From contig NZ_MAYH01000049.1 in NCBI RefSeq assembly GCF_001684975.1, positions 208,109 through 272,108 on the forward strand: a stretch of 64,000 bases of DNA. The letters run 5' to 3'. The stretch is from Chryseobacterium artocarpi. Lineage in GTDB: Bacteria; Bacteroidota; Bacteroidia; Flavobacteriales; Weeksellaceae. The position numbers were made by a program, and so were the translations under genes. Below are positions 17,775-25,864 of the stretch, one piece after another. Within the stretch, counting starts at the first letter, position 1, and each line of letters begins with the position of its first letter. The notes beneath the pieces were generated by a model. It had not been told where the DNA came from. It did not search any database and saw only the letters and a program-made list of their open reading frames with translations.

Positions 17775-18374
17775 TTATTTTTTAAGATTAAATGTATAAT
17801 ACACTCCAAGCTGGAATGTTACATTGGTATGATCATTATTAATGTGTACAAAACCTTTTTTAATTCGGGCTTCCACACCAATATTTTTAGTAATATCATA
17901 GCCTGTACCAAATAACAATCCAAGATCGGCTTCTGTAGGAGTGTCAATATCTTTATGATCAGTTAAAAGCTCCAAAGTAGGACCGAAATGAATATTAAAT
18001 TTATCAAAATAAAATTTATTCACTACAGCTGCTCCTACATAAGATAAAGTGACTGTTTTAGAAGATACTGTGGATTTTTGACTTTCAAATTTAGCCCCCT
18101 GGCGTGTATAATAGATTTCCGGCTGTAGAGCATAAAATTTTGCAAATCGGATGTTTGCTTGGAAACCTACATAAAAATCAACCTTTGATTTGATATCAAA
18201 TGCGTTGCTTCCATAGTGATACCCCTGATTGTCATTATAATAAAAATAATCTTGTGCAGGTCCGTTAGATAAGTGTGAAATATTAGCACCTACTCTGATT
18301 CCCGGATTAAAAGTTACCTGTGCAAAAGATAATGTTGATAGTAATGCAAAAAGCAGGAAATATATTTTTTTCAT
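17775..18374 (-). CDS. Outer-membrane beta-barrel protein (PorT-like family)
   Basis: 199 residues with a signal peptide (MKKIYFLLFALLSTLSFAQ). The mature part shows alternating hydrophobic beta-strands beginning FNPGIRVGANISH and ending with LGVYYTFNLKK, as expected for a small eight-to-ten-strand barrel. Its place beside a LolA-like carrier and a lipoprotein suggests a role in receiving or holding the pigment in the outer membrane (inference). Confidence 0.78.
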   Translation of the reverse strand: MKKIYFLLFALLSTLSFAQVTFNPGIRVGANISHLSNGPAQDYFYYNDNQGYHYGSNAFDIKSKVDFYVGFQANIRFAKFYALQPEIYYTRQGAKFESQKSTVSSKTVTLSYVGAAVVNKFYFDKFNIHFGPTLELLTDHKDIDTPTEADLGLLFGTGYDITKNIGVEARIKKGFVHINNDHTNVTFQLGVYYTFNLKK

Positions 18375-18381
18375 GTGTAAT

Positions 18382-19017
18382 TTATTCAGTTTCGGTTATT
18401 TGAAATAGTTTTATATTGATCTTAAAATCCTTGTGTTTTAAGTTTAAACTGTCCGCGAAGATATGCTTTTTTGCATCAAAAGTAAAATCGATTTTCTCTT
18501 TATTATTTTTAGTGTAAATAATCTGTTTTAGCAAATTATTCTCTTTGTTGAAGAATAAATAATAAGCTTTATTGTCAATCTTTGACAGATAGATTTTTGC
18601 ATTGTCATTTTCAAAGCTTTCGCTGACAGGATATTGTCTTTTTAAAAGCTGTTGAAAATCGTTTTTCAGAAAATTGATGACAATTTTTTTATCAAGATCA
18701 GGAAGTACATAATTAAGTTTGAAATCATTATCCGAAACCTCAAAATCAATCAGTTTATTCCCAAAATCAGAAGTTAATGCAACACGATGAGTTGTTTCAT
18801 TAAGTTTTTTGATGATCAAAATTCCGCTGACATGATTTTTATAAATATCCATCTGACATTTGTACACATAATCCTCAGAAGACGAAAAATAAAGATTCTC
18901 AACTGTTTTTTCAGTCGTTGAAACCCGTTTTACATAAGTAAGTTGATATGACTTACAGGAAACTGCAAGCAAAAGGATCAGACTATAAGTTAAATTCTGA
19001 CGCAGGAATTGAAGCAT
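18382..19017 (-). CDS. Lipoprotein of the pigment export module
   Basis: 211 residues from ATG 19017 (MLQFLRQNLTYSLILLLAVSC); a longer frame from 19056 would add residues before the signal sequence. The lipobox LAVSC marks a lipid-modified cysteine. The gene overlaps the LolA-like gene by 35 bases. The position matches the DUF3261-type lipoprotein seen in many aryl polyene clusters, but I could not confirm the family from sequence alone. Confidence 0.75.
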   Translation of the reverse strand: MLQFLRQNLTYSLILLLAVSCKSYQLTYVKRVSTTEKTVENLYFSSSEDYVYKCQMDIYKNHVSGILIIKKLNETTHRVALTSDFGNKLIDFEVSDNDFKLNYVLPDLDKKIVINFLKNDFQQLLKRQYPVSESFENDNAKIYLSKIDNKAYYLFFNKENNLLKQIIYTKNNKEKIDFTFDAKKHIFADSLNLKHKDFKINIKLFQITETE

Positions 19018-19609
19018 TGATCTTTGTATTTTTGAAAACGATATTCGTAGTATCACCGGAAGCTTCCGTCATATTGACCTGAGAAACCGTAGATTGGCTT
19101 TTAGGGAAATATAGTTCAATCTGTTTGATATATTTCAGCAGTTGTGATGTTTTAGGAACAAACTTAGCTACATTAAAGTTTCCGTTTTTGAAATAGGTTA
19201 CTGTGAATTCAGGATCATTGAACATGGTTCCGTTTGAGCTTCCTACAATTAGTTTATTGATCTTCTCAAATGTTTTGCTTTTAGCATCTACAGAAGATTT
19301 TTTACCCTGATCATTGATGTAGATTTTATTGCTTTTAAAAACAATGCTGTATTGATAAGGTTTGGTATATTTCCAGCTTAGCATATTAGGGGTCTGAAGA
19401 GACATTTTTCCGTGCGTTACAATGCTTTTATCTAGAAAATCCATTTTCTTGGTTTGAGTAAAATCACTTTGCAGGGTTTTGATCTCCTTGGTGTCTGCAG
19501 AAACTTTTGATACAAATGCTTTTGCTTCTGCTCCTGACATTGCTGTATTTTGAGCAAAAAAGAACCCGGAAATCAATAAAAATGCTCCTAAGGCAATATT
19601 TTTAATCAT
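18983..19609 (-). CDS. LolA-like periplasmic lipid carrier
   Basis: 208 residues with a signal peptide ending near FFFAQ. The mature part has LQSDFTQTKKM and HGKMSLQTPNMLSWKYTKPY, the hallmark opening of LolA-family half-barrel proteins. LolA carries lipoproteins across the periplasm. Copies inside aryl polyene clusters are thought to carry the pigment-lipid to the outer membrane. It overlaps the deacetylase gene by four bases. Confidence 0.88.
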   Translation of the reverse strand: MIKNIALGAFLLISGFFFAQNTAMSGAEAKAFVSKVSADTKEIKTLQSDFTQTKKMDFLDKSIVTHGKMSLQTPNMLSWKYTKPYQYSIVFKSNKIYINDQGKKSSVDAKSKTFEKINKLIVGSSNGTMFNDPEFTVTYFKNGNFNVAKFVPKTSQLLKYIKQIELYFPKSQSTVSQVNMTEASGDTTNIVFKNTKINASIPASEFNL

Positions 19610-20358
19610 TTTTTTCTTGAATTTGTAATGGAATCAACGGTAAATGTTGAATACTTTTTATCCTCCAAAAATACTAATAAATCTACCAGTACACGATAAG
19701 TTTTTTCAGAGGTATCATGAAGGAGAATAATGCTTCCTTTTTTAAGGGTTTTCGTAATCCTTCTGAGGATCTTTTTTTCATCATCTATAACGGTATCCAG
19801 AGAACGGATATTCCATCCGATGCTTGTTTTATGAGTCTGCTTAATGGCTTTTGCAATACTCGGATTGGTAACTCCGAAAGGAGGTCTGTATAAATCTGTT
19901 TTGATATTTCCAATCTGTTTCATCACTTCATCACAGCTTTCAATCTCTTTGACCATTTTTGAAGTGGATAAAAAACCTGTGGCATTGGAATGTGAGAATG
20001 TATGATTTCCAATGGTATGTCCTTCCGCTATGATCCTTTGAAATGTTTCCGGATATTTTTCAATCTGTTTTCCAATACAGAAAAATGTAGCTTTTACCTG
20101 ATGTTTTTGAAGTAAATCTAAAAATTGAGGAGTGAATTCTGTTGGACCATCATCAAAAGTCAGAGCTACCTCTTTGGTTTTTGTTCGTTTGTGAGTAATA
20201 CTGTTAACAAAATATCCAAGTTCAATAGCAAATGATCCCCAAACGACAACGGCAGAAAAAGCAAGGAAACAAGCAATATACACCCACAGGCTTCCCTGAA
20301 ACGCATAAATAAAAACGTTACAGAAAAGATAAAATAGGATGAATGAATAGTGATTCAT
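19606..20358 (-). CDS. NodB-type polysaccharide deacetylase family protein
   Basis: 250 residues with two N-terminal membrane helices (about 5-50). The NodB domain has TFDDGPTEF (metal-binding Asp pair), GNHTFSHSN (HxxxH metal ligands), LYRPPFG, and the closing ILLHDTS. All metal and catalytic motifs are present. Such enzymes remove N- or O-acetyl groups from carbohydrates. Its substrate here is unknown; linkage to LolA and GT2 genes suggests work on an envelope or pigment-linked sugar. Confidence 0.88.
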   Translation of the reverse strand: MNHYSFILFYLFCNVFIYAFQGSLWVYIACFLAFSAVVVWGSFAIELGYFVNSITHKRTKTKEVALTFDDGPTEFTPQFLDLLQKHQVKATFFCIGKQIEKYPETFQRIIAEGHTIGNHTFSHSNATGFLSTSKMVKEIESCDEVMKQIGNIKTDLYRPPFGVTNPSIAKAIKQTHKTSIGWNIRSLDTVIDDEKKILRRITKTLKKGSIILLHDTSEKTYRVLVDLLVFLEDKKYSTFTVDSITNSRKK

Positions 20359-20403
20359 TGCTGACTGTTTTTTATTGTTAAACTTCCTGAATGTATACCC
20401 ATT

Positions 20404-20482
20404 TTGTCATTCTGAATATAGCGGAGCGAAATGAAGAATCTATCATATAAAAGCTGAGATTCTTCCTTCGTCAAAATGACAA
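20404..20482. repeat. Long imperfect palindrome in a gap of the pigment operon
   Basis: Outer arms TTGTCATTCTGA (20404-20415) and TCAAAATGACAA (20471-20482) pair with one mismatch; inner arms GAAGAATCT (20433-20441) and AGATTCTTC (20457-20465) pair perfectly. It lies in the only sizeable gap inside the 23733-15740 operon besides those around the ACP gene. Similar GTCATTCTGA elements are familiar dispersed repeats in flavobacterial genomes. Confidence 0.8.
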
Positions 20483-20511
20483 TAGCACTGTTTTTTATTA
20501 CTACTCTTCAA

Positions 20512-21573
20512 TTAAGCCTTTTCCAGTAATACCAAACTGTGATCATCACCGGCAAGATGATTGTAAAGAAGTACGTTTTTCACTTCTCCCTTTTGTATAC
20601 CATTGATCATCATTACTTCCGGAATCTGCTGTTCCTTAAGGATGTGGCATGCGATAAAGGTAGAAAATCCGCTGGCTGTATTAAATTCACCGCTTAAATG
20701 TTTATAATACAATAACGCAGAATTAGGAAAAAGATTCATCGCTTTGGTATAGTAAGCATCAGAATCAGCATCACTGCTGAAGCCTAAAATCACAGCATCA
20801 ATATGATTCACAGAAAGATTGTTTTTTGATAAAAACTCCTGAATAAATTCCTGTGTTTCGTTCAATTCTAATCGGTTGCTGATTTTAATGTCTGTAAGCT
20901 TTGCGTAAGAACTTTCTGTTTTGTCTTTTCCAACCACAAAAAAACTTGCTCCTTCACCCCAAATAACTCCATTGGTTTTGGAATTCAGATGGTCTGCCGG
21001 AAGATCGGTTTCTTTTTTAATAGTATTGTTCAGACAATAAAGTTCCATGGTTCTGTCGGTCTGCTCATCGGTAGATCCTACCAGAATATTTTCAGCTTCT
21101 CCGTCATTGATCTGAAGCTGGGCATCCAAAAATGAAAATTCCAGCGATGAAGAAGTATTAACGTAAGTGAAATTGTAGGCATGACACTGTAATCCAAGAG
21201 CAATCTGACCTGCCACAGTGTTATGAGTGGATTGAATGAAAAATGTAGGGGTTAAAAACTCTTCATGATTATCAATCACGTTTTTCAGAAACTTTTCAGA
21301 ATCCTGAGAACAACCCATTCCGGTTCCCACAATAATGGCGTCCGGTTTTTCAATTCCAGCTTCTTTTAAAGCATAGTTTGATGCTACGGAACTCATTTTT
21401 ACAGTTTTAGACATTCTCCTGATCATTGCCGGTGGAATGAATTCTTTGTAATTAGGCTCTATTGCTTTTATAATCTTTACCGTGTTTTGCGGGTTAAGAT
21501 TTTGAAGAATATTTTCGTTTAAAGTGTCCTGAACAGAGATGCAGGCTGCACTGTTGATGTATACTGCACTCAT
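20512..21573 (-). CDS. Ketosynthase-like protein lacking active-site residues (chain-length-factor type)
   Basis: 353 residues of thiolase/ketosynthase fold. The position of the nucleophile in the partner KS (STAC160SS) reads NTS141SS here. The VHGTATP histidine region reads LGFSSDADSD, and the TGHT histidine region reads SGEFN. So C, H and H are all replaced. The gene overlaps the intact KS gene by four bases. This matches the KS-CLF heterodimers of type II polyketide and aryl polyene systems (ApeO:ApeC type), where the inactive partner sets chain length. Confidence 0.85.
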   Translation of the reverse strand: MSAVYINSAACISVQDTLNENILQNLNPQNTVKIIKAIEPNYKEFIPPAMIRRMSKTVKMSSVASNYALKEAGIEKPDAIIVGTGMGCSQDSEKFLKNVIDNHEEFLTPTFFIQSTHNTVAGQIALGLQCHAYNFTYVNTSSSLEFSFLDAQLQINDGEAENILVGSTDEQTDRTMELYCLNNTIKKETDLPADHLNSKTNGVIWGEGASFFVVGKDKTESSYAKLTDIKISNRLELNETQEFIQEFLSKNNLSVNHIDAVILGFSSDADSDAYYTKAMNLFPNSALLYYKHLSGEFNTASGFSTFIACHILKEQQIPEVMMINGIQKGEVKNVLLYNHLAGDDHSLVLLEKA

Positions 21574-22769
21574 GATTTTGAGAATATTAAAGTTGAACAG
21601 TTTCCTCCAAACCCGAATGAATTGGAAAGAACATGATTGATGTTTTTCTCTTTAAGCTGAGTAACAGGCGTTAAATCAAACTCTTCCATTTTTGTTTTAA
21701 AATTCAGATTCGGAAAGATAAGGCTGTGTTGCATGGCTAAGATTGAAAAAACAGCTTCAATTCCGGCAGCAGCAGCAAGTGTATGTCCTGTAAATGCCTT
21801 TGTAGAACTAAATTCAGGTACATTATTTTCCCCGAATATTCTGATCATGGCAATTCCCTCTGATAAATCATTGTTAGGCGTTGCTGTCCCATGAACATTG
21901 ATATAGTCGATATTCTCTTTTTGTAGCCCTGAAATTTTCAGAGCTTGCTGCATTGCTAAAAATGCACCTTGTCCGTTTTCAGAAGAAGCGGTTTGATGAT
22001 GGGCATCATTGGCATTTCCGTATCCGGAAAGGTAAGCTAATACCTTTTTATTTTCTTTTTTTACAACTTCCTCAGATTCAAGAACGAGAAAAGCGGCTGC
22101 TTCTCCAAGGTTCAGACCTTTTCGGTTGTTGTCAAAAGGAGTATTGTAAGAGTCTGTAAGAATCATCAGAGTATTGAATCCGTTCAACGTAAATTTTGAA
22201 AGCGAATCTGTTCCACCGACGATAACACGGTCTAAGACCCCGTTTTTAATTAATTTAGCTCCCATCATGATTGCATTGGCAGCAGATGAGCATGCTGTAC
22301 TAATGGTAGAAACCATGCCTTTTAATCCCAGATAATCAGCAATAGCCAATGAAGAATTTCCGGCATCATGAGCATCAATGTACTTTTGCTTTTCAGGGAA
22401 GTTTTCGTAGGAGTAGAAATATTTTTCGGTAATATCCATTCCTCCGACGCTGGTAGAGGAAATAAAACCGGTTTTGTATTCGTTGATATTTGAAATTCCG
22501 GCACTTTCTACAGCTTCTTTTGCAGCGATCATTCCCAATAAGGATGTTCTTGTTACGTTGTTGTCTTCATTAAGCTGAAGTTTCTTTACAAGTTCTTCAT
22601 TGGATAATTTTATCTCACCCGTCTTAATCGCTCCGGCATGACGGGTTTCAAACATCTGAATATCTGAAATACCGTGTTTTCCGGACTGTAATGAAATAAA
22701 ATTTTCCTCCACATTGTTTCCGATGGAGGAAATGATGCCCATTCCTGTTATGGCAATTTTCTGGCTCAT
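21570..22769 (-). CDS. Beta-ketoacyl-ACP synthase, partner of the CLF-like protein
   Basis: 399 residues with an intact active site: C160 in TISTACSSAANA, H293 in NVHGTATPNND and H329 in AFTGHTLAAAAG, closing with SFGFGGNCSTLIF. It is the probable chain-extending subunit of the aryl polyene KS-CLF pair, and the four-base overlap with the downstream CLF-like gene supports equimolar synthesis. An ACP gene lies 77 bases upstream. Confidence 0.92.
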   Translation of the reverse strand: MSQKIAITGMGIISSIGNNVEENFISLQSGKHGISDIQMFETRHAGAIKTGEIKLSNEELVKKLQLNEDNNVTRTSLLGMIAAKEAVESAGISNINEYKTGFISSTSVGGMDITEKYFYSYENFPEKQKYIDAHDAGNSSLAIADYLGLKGMVSTISTACSSAANAIMMGAKLIKNGVLDRVIVGGTDSLSKFTLNGFNTLMILTDSYNTPFDNNRKGLNLGEAAAFLVLESEEVVKKENKKVLAYLSGYGNANDAHHQTASSENGQGAFLAMQQALKISGLQKENIDYINVHGTATPNNDLSEGIAMIRIFGENNVPEFSSTKAFTGHTLAAAAGIEAVFSILAMQHSLIFPNLNFKTKMEEFDLTPVTQLKEKNINHVLSNSFGFGGNCSTLIFSKS

Positions 22770-22781
22770 TAGTATGAATAA

Positions 22782-22840
22782 TGTAACAATGTATCAATGT
22801 AACAGTATATCAATAAAGGATAAACTGTTACATTGTTGTA
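22782..22840. repeat. Inverted repeat between KS and ACP genes
   Basis: Perfect 11-base arms CAATGTAACAG (22795-22805) and CTGTTACATTG (22825-22835), with extra degenerate units outside. It belongs to the ATTGTTACATTGGTA repeat family and lies between cotranscribed genes. Confidence 0.8.
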
Positions 22841-22846
22841 TTAATT

Positions 22847-23104
22847 TTATTTTGTTCTGTTTTCTTCGATGAACTTAGCCATTACCTCAATAGACTGGAA
22901 AATTTCCTTTCCTTTTTTAGGATCAGCTAATTTAATTCCATATTCTTTATCAAGAAGAACGATAAGTTCTAAAGCATCAATAGAGTCAAGTCCTAATCCT
23001 CCTCCGAATAACGGATCCGTATCTTTGATTTCCTCTACAGAAACGTCTTCAAGGTTAAGTACTTCAATAATTTTGTGCTTCAATTCAGTTTTTAAGTTTT
23101 CCAT
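22847..23104 (-). CDS. Acyl carrier protein, second copy
   Basis: 85 residues with the phosphopantetheine serine S41 in GLGLDSIDALELIVLL. The extended loop PLFGGGLGLDS is typical of ACPs in aryl polyene and type II polyketide clusters. It differs clearly from the first ACP (S39, LGLDSLDYIDM), so the two carriers probably serve different steps or chains. Family inverted repeats lie on both sides of the gene. Confidence 0.92.
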   Translation of the reverse strand: MENLKTELKHKIIEVLNLEDVSVEEIKDTDPLFGGGLGLDSIDALELIVLLDKEYGIKLADPKKGKEIFQSIEVMAKFIEENRTK

Positions 23105-23117
23105 AATTTAATTAAGT

Positions 23118-23198
23118 TTACCAATGTATCCATGTAAAAGTTTACGAATAGTTAAAATTGTTACATTTTTACGTGGTTATATTGTTACATTTATTACA
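23118..23198. repeat. Degenerate ATTGTTACAT repeat upstream of the second ACP
   Basis: TTTACCAATGTATCCATGTAAA on the left arm side and two copies of ATTGTTACAT on the right (about 23158-23167 and 23181-23190) form an imperfect inverted and tandem array between the truncated KS and ACP genes. Confidence 0.65.
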
Positions 23199-23733
23199 AG
23201 GTTAGCAAATATACAAAAGCTTTATAATTTTCCTGATATAATTCAACCCAGCCGCATAATACTTTGTCTGCTTTTCCGGAATGAAGAATCTGCTCGGAAT
23301 AATCATTTAAAAATTTTTCATCAAATTCATCCAAAACGAAAAAAGCATTCTCTGTCTGCATTTTATGTTTTATGCTGATTTCTCCTACACATATATTGGG
23401 AAGCGTATAGACAAAGACAGCAGGGCTCGGAAAGTAATTTTCCTGAGAATTGATGCTTTCCTGATATTTAAAATCAGTATCCAGGCTGGATGATTTGTTG
23501 GCAAAAACTAATGCTGTTCTGCTGTGGTCTTCGTCTTTCAATAGCATTTCGGTAGCAAGAAAAGCTAATTTGCTTAAATTATCCATTTTGTGAAACTTAG
23601 GATAATTCAGTTCCATGGTTTTATAAGCATCCTTTGCGAATTCCAGGAATGTATGGTTCTGACTTTCAAAAATAATTTCTCCGTCAACGGTTATTTTTGA
23701 ATGTTCTAGGGTACAGGTGTTTGTTTTCTTCAT
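23194..23733 (-). CDS. Short ketosynthase-like protein (N-terminal KS half only)
   Basis: 179 residues. SKLAFLATEMLL, ALVFANKSSSLDTD and FPSPAVFVYTLPNICVGEISI resemble the N-terminal half of ketosynthases (Ketoacyl-synt_2-like), but the protein ends before the region that would hold the active-site cysteine. The gene is first in the long - strand operon, with a TATATTTG element upstream. It is probably a non-catalytic partner or scaffold for the condensing enzymes. Truncation of a longer gene is less likely, because similar short forms occur in related clusters (from memory). Confidence 0.72.
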   Translation of the reverse strand: MKKTNTCTLEHSKITVDGEIIFESQNHTFLEFAKDAYKTMELNYPKFHKMDNLSKLAFLATEMLLKDEDHSRTALVFANKSSSLDTDFKYQESINSQENYFPSPAVFVYTLPNICVGEISIKHKMQTENAFFVLDEFDEKFLNDYSEQILHSGKADKVLCGWVELYQENYKAFVYLLTL

Positions 23734-23737
23734 TAAT

Positions 23738-23768
23738 AGCAGATCTGCTGTTTTTTAGCAGATTTTTT
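23738..23768. promoter_or_regulatory. Palindrome in the leader of the long pigment operon
   Basis: A perfect 12-base palindrome AGCAGATCTGCT (23738-23749) is followed by GTTTTTTAGCAGATTTTTT, giving a third AGCAGAT half-site. It lies between the putative -7 element and the ATG at 23733, so it would be in the 5' leader of the - strand operon. An operator or leader hairpin are both possible. Confidence 0.55.
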
Positions 23769-23776
23769 ATTTTTCA

Positions 23777-23784
23777 CAAATATA
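23777..23784 (-). promoter_or_regulatory. Putative -7 element of the 23733-15740 operon
   Basis: TATATTTG on the - strand, 43 bases before the ATG at 23733, matches TAnnTTTG. No -33 TTG was found at the right spacing. Confidence 0.5.
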
Positions 23785-23830
23785 AAATAATTTGAAATGA
23801 TAGCTAATGGTTAATTTTTTTGAATGATGA

Positions 23831-24100
23831 TTTATAGTTTCTATTGAATACCGTTTTGTGTATGGGGATTATTTTGGTTCTACTGAAATATATGTACTAG
23901 TTTTGAATGACAGAAATGATATTAGAGGAAGCACTGCTGGATTAGCATATATTTTGGATAAATATAATACAGGTATTAGTTTAGCAAAAGTTGATAGTAA
24001 TGGAAACTTAACGAAAGTGAATGTTACTAAAGATAATATTACAGTTCCTGGTGGAGATGGTACATCTAAACAGGGAGTCAAAATTACAGGGTGCCCATAA
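23831..24100 (+). pseudogene. 5'-truncated remnant of an unidentified gene
   Basis: An open frame begins just after a stop at 23828-23830 and has no ATG; the first possible start is GTG 23858, with no good ribosome binding site. The encoded segment (EYRFVYGDYFGSTEIYV ... LAYILDKYNTG ... GVKITGCP) reads like the C-terminal part of a longer protein. I do not recognise the family. It lies on the opposite strand to the flanking pigment genes. Confidence 0.45.
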
Positions 24101-24127
24101 TTACTAACAAGAATAAATTATAATATA

Positions 24128-24619
24128 ATGAAATCTATTTTTAAAATAATATTTGCTTCATTTTTTTTAATGATACTTCAGTTTTGCAATGCACAACAAA
24201 CCGAATATTCAAGAACTTATAATCGATTTAGTCCAGAATTACAGGATGTTGCTAACAATAAGACAAAATTTAATAATCAAAAATTTAAAGATTTTTATAA
24301 AAGTCTCGGAGATAGAGGTTTGGAGATAAAGATGTTCTCTTATGATGCTAAAGAGTTTAATAGTAAAGATAATTATATTTTGAAACTTTACTTTATGGAT
24401 AATAAAAGTAGAAGCTATGCGAATGATAATCATTATCAATTTCCAATGATTAAAATAACATTTAAAGAAAAGATGCCTCAAGAAGTAGAACCTCTTACCA
24501 AGCAGTATCATGGAGAATGGAATAATGTAGTAGCTAAATTTTTCTCCAATATGGAAATTGAAAAAATAGAATTTTATGGTATCAACGGATTTAATAGCAC
24601 AGATAGAAGAGTTAGGTAA
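24128..24619 (+). CDS. Secreted protein of unknown function (islet gene)
   Basis: 163 residues with a signal peptide (MKSIFKIIFASFFLMILQFCNAQ). The mature part is rich in Asn, Lys and Tyr and matches no family I know. The gene is AT-rich, lies on the + strand between two - strand pigment operons, and follows the truncated remnant by 27 bases. It looks like recently acquired or decaying accessory DNA and is unlikely to be a pathway gene. Confidence 0.6.
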   Translation: MKSIFKIIFASFFLMILQFCNAQQTEYSRTYNRFSPELQDVANNKTKFNNQKFKDFYKSLGDRGLEIKMFSYDAKEFNSKDNYILKLYFMDNKSRSYANDNHYQFPMIKITFKEKMPQEVEPLTKQYHGEWNNVVAKFFSNMEIEKIEFYGINGFNSTDRRVR

Positions 24620-24683
24620 TAGAAAATAAGGCTTTTATGGCAAGATGAAATCCTGAGAGAACAAAACAGTAATAATAAAAAAT

Positions 24684-24712
24684 AAGACTCCAAAATTCTT
24701 GGAGTCTTTATA
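24684..24712. terminator. Bidirectional terminator
   Basis: Ten-base arms AAGACTCCAA (24684-24693) and TTGGAGTCTT (24699-24708) with a five-base loop, A-rich before and T/A-rich after. It serves the - strand KS gene ending at 24713 and possibly the + islet gene. Confidence 0.82.
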
Positions 24713-25864
24713 TTATATCATCTTTTCCAAAACAATAGCCGCATTACAACCACCAAAGCCAGAAGCTGTTTTCAGGATATACCTGATAGTTGATGTCTGA
24801 TAATCTCTAATAACATTCAAAGGTTGGGAAACTCCCATTTCCTCAAAGTTTTTGGATGGAATTAATGTGCTGTGAAGAGCACTTTCCATAGAAATAATGC
24901 TTTCCAGTAATCCTGCTGCGCCAAGACAATGACCATAGAAGCCTTTCATGCTGTTCAAAGGAATATTTTGAAGTTCCATTCTGCTGAAAGCAATGCTTTC
25001 CATCTCATCATTGTATAATGTAGCCGTTCCGTGAGCTGAAATAAAATCTATCTGTTCTGAAGTAATATTGGCTTCAATCATAGCATTTTTGATACTTCCG
25101 TACAAACCGTCTCCGGTTCTTGAAGGTCCGGAAATATGATTGGCATCATTGATGGCAGAATCCCCAAGCACTCTAAACTTTATCTTTTCATTTTCGGAAG
25201 ACTCGGAAGTTATGTAAGCTGCTGCTGCTGCTTCACCAATGTTGATTCCACTTCGGTTTTTATCATAAGGTTTACAAGGCTCAGAACCTATTGCCTGAAA
25301 TGAATTGAAGCCGGAAATCACAAATTCCGAAATTTCATCGCCTGCAATTACAAAAGCGTCTTTATATTTCCCTGCCTGGATCATATTTTTAGCCACAGCA
25401 ATTGCTATAACTCCTGAAACACAAGCATTAGAAACTACGATAGGTTTTGTAGTAAATCCGAAAAAATCTGCAATTTTCTGTGCTAATTTTGAAAGATAAG
25501 CGCCTTCAGGTAATTCAGTCTGATTTTTTAATAAGCTGACATTCCCTTTCGTTGTAGAAAGGATAAAAGCCGTTTTTTCAGTTACAGAATGTTTTTCGAT
25601 GATAGGTTTAAGACTTAAAAGTAACATCTTTTCCAGTCTTGTGAATTCCTGGCTGTCAGTTATTTCAGAATCAAAAACTGTGGTGAATTCTTTATTCAGT
25701 TTTTCAGAATCAATCATAGAAGCATGAAAAGCATCCTGATTTTCTATAACCTTATGCAAAGCAACTCCTGACTTTCCTTCCAGAATAGCATTCCAGTTAG
25801 ATTCAACATTAAATCCCAGCGGAGTTACACAATTATAGTCTGTGATATAAATTTGCTTTCTCAT
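24713..25864 (-). CDS. Beta-ketoacyl-ACP synthase (third intact KS)
   Basis: 383 residues, somewhat shorter than FabF (about 410). The active site is intact: C148 in VSNACVSGV, H278 in SAHGTATLYND and H312 in YGHCLGAAG. It ends the - strand operon of BtrH-like, ABC, thioesterase and KS genes, and overlaps the thioesterase gene by four bases. It may make the second chain type needed for a flexirubin, or the priming step (inference). Confidence 0.9.
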   Translation of the reverse strand: MRKQIYITDYNCVTPLGFNVESNWNAILEGKSGVALHKVIENQDAFHASMIDSEKLNKEFTTVFDSEITDSQEFTRLEKMLLLSLKPIIEKHSVTEKTAFILSTTKGNVSLLKNQTELPEGAYLSKLAQKIADFFGFTTKPIVVSNACVSGVIAIAVAKNMIQAGKYKDAFVIAGDEISEFVISGFNSFQAIGSEPCKPYDKNRSGINIGEAAAAAYITSESSENEKIKFRVLGDSAINDANHISGPSRTGDGLYGSIKNAMIEANITSEQIDFISAHGTATLYNDEMESIAFSRMELQNIPLNSMKGFYGHCLGAAGLLESIISMESALHSTLIPSKNFEEMGVSQPLNVIRDYQTSTIRYILKTASGFGGCNAAIVLEKMI

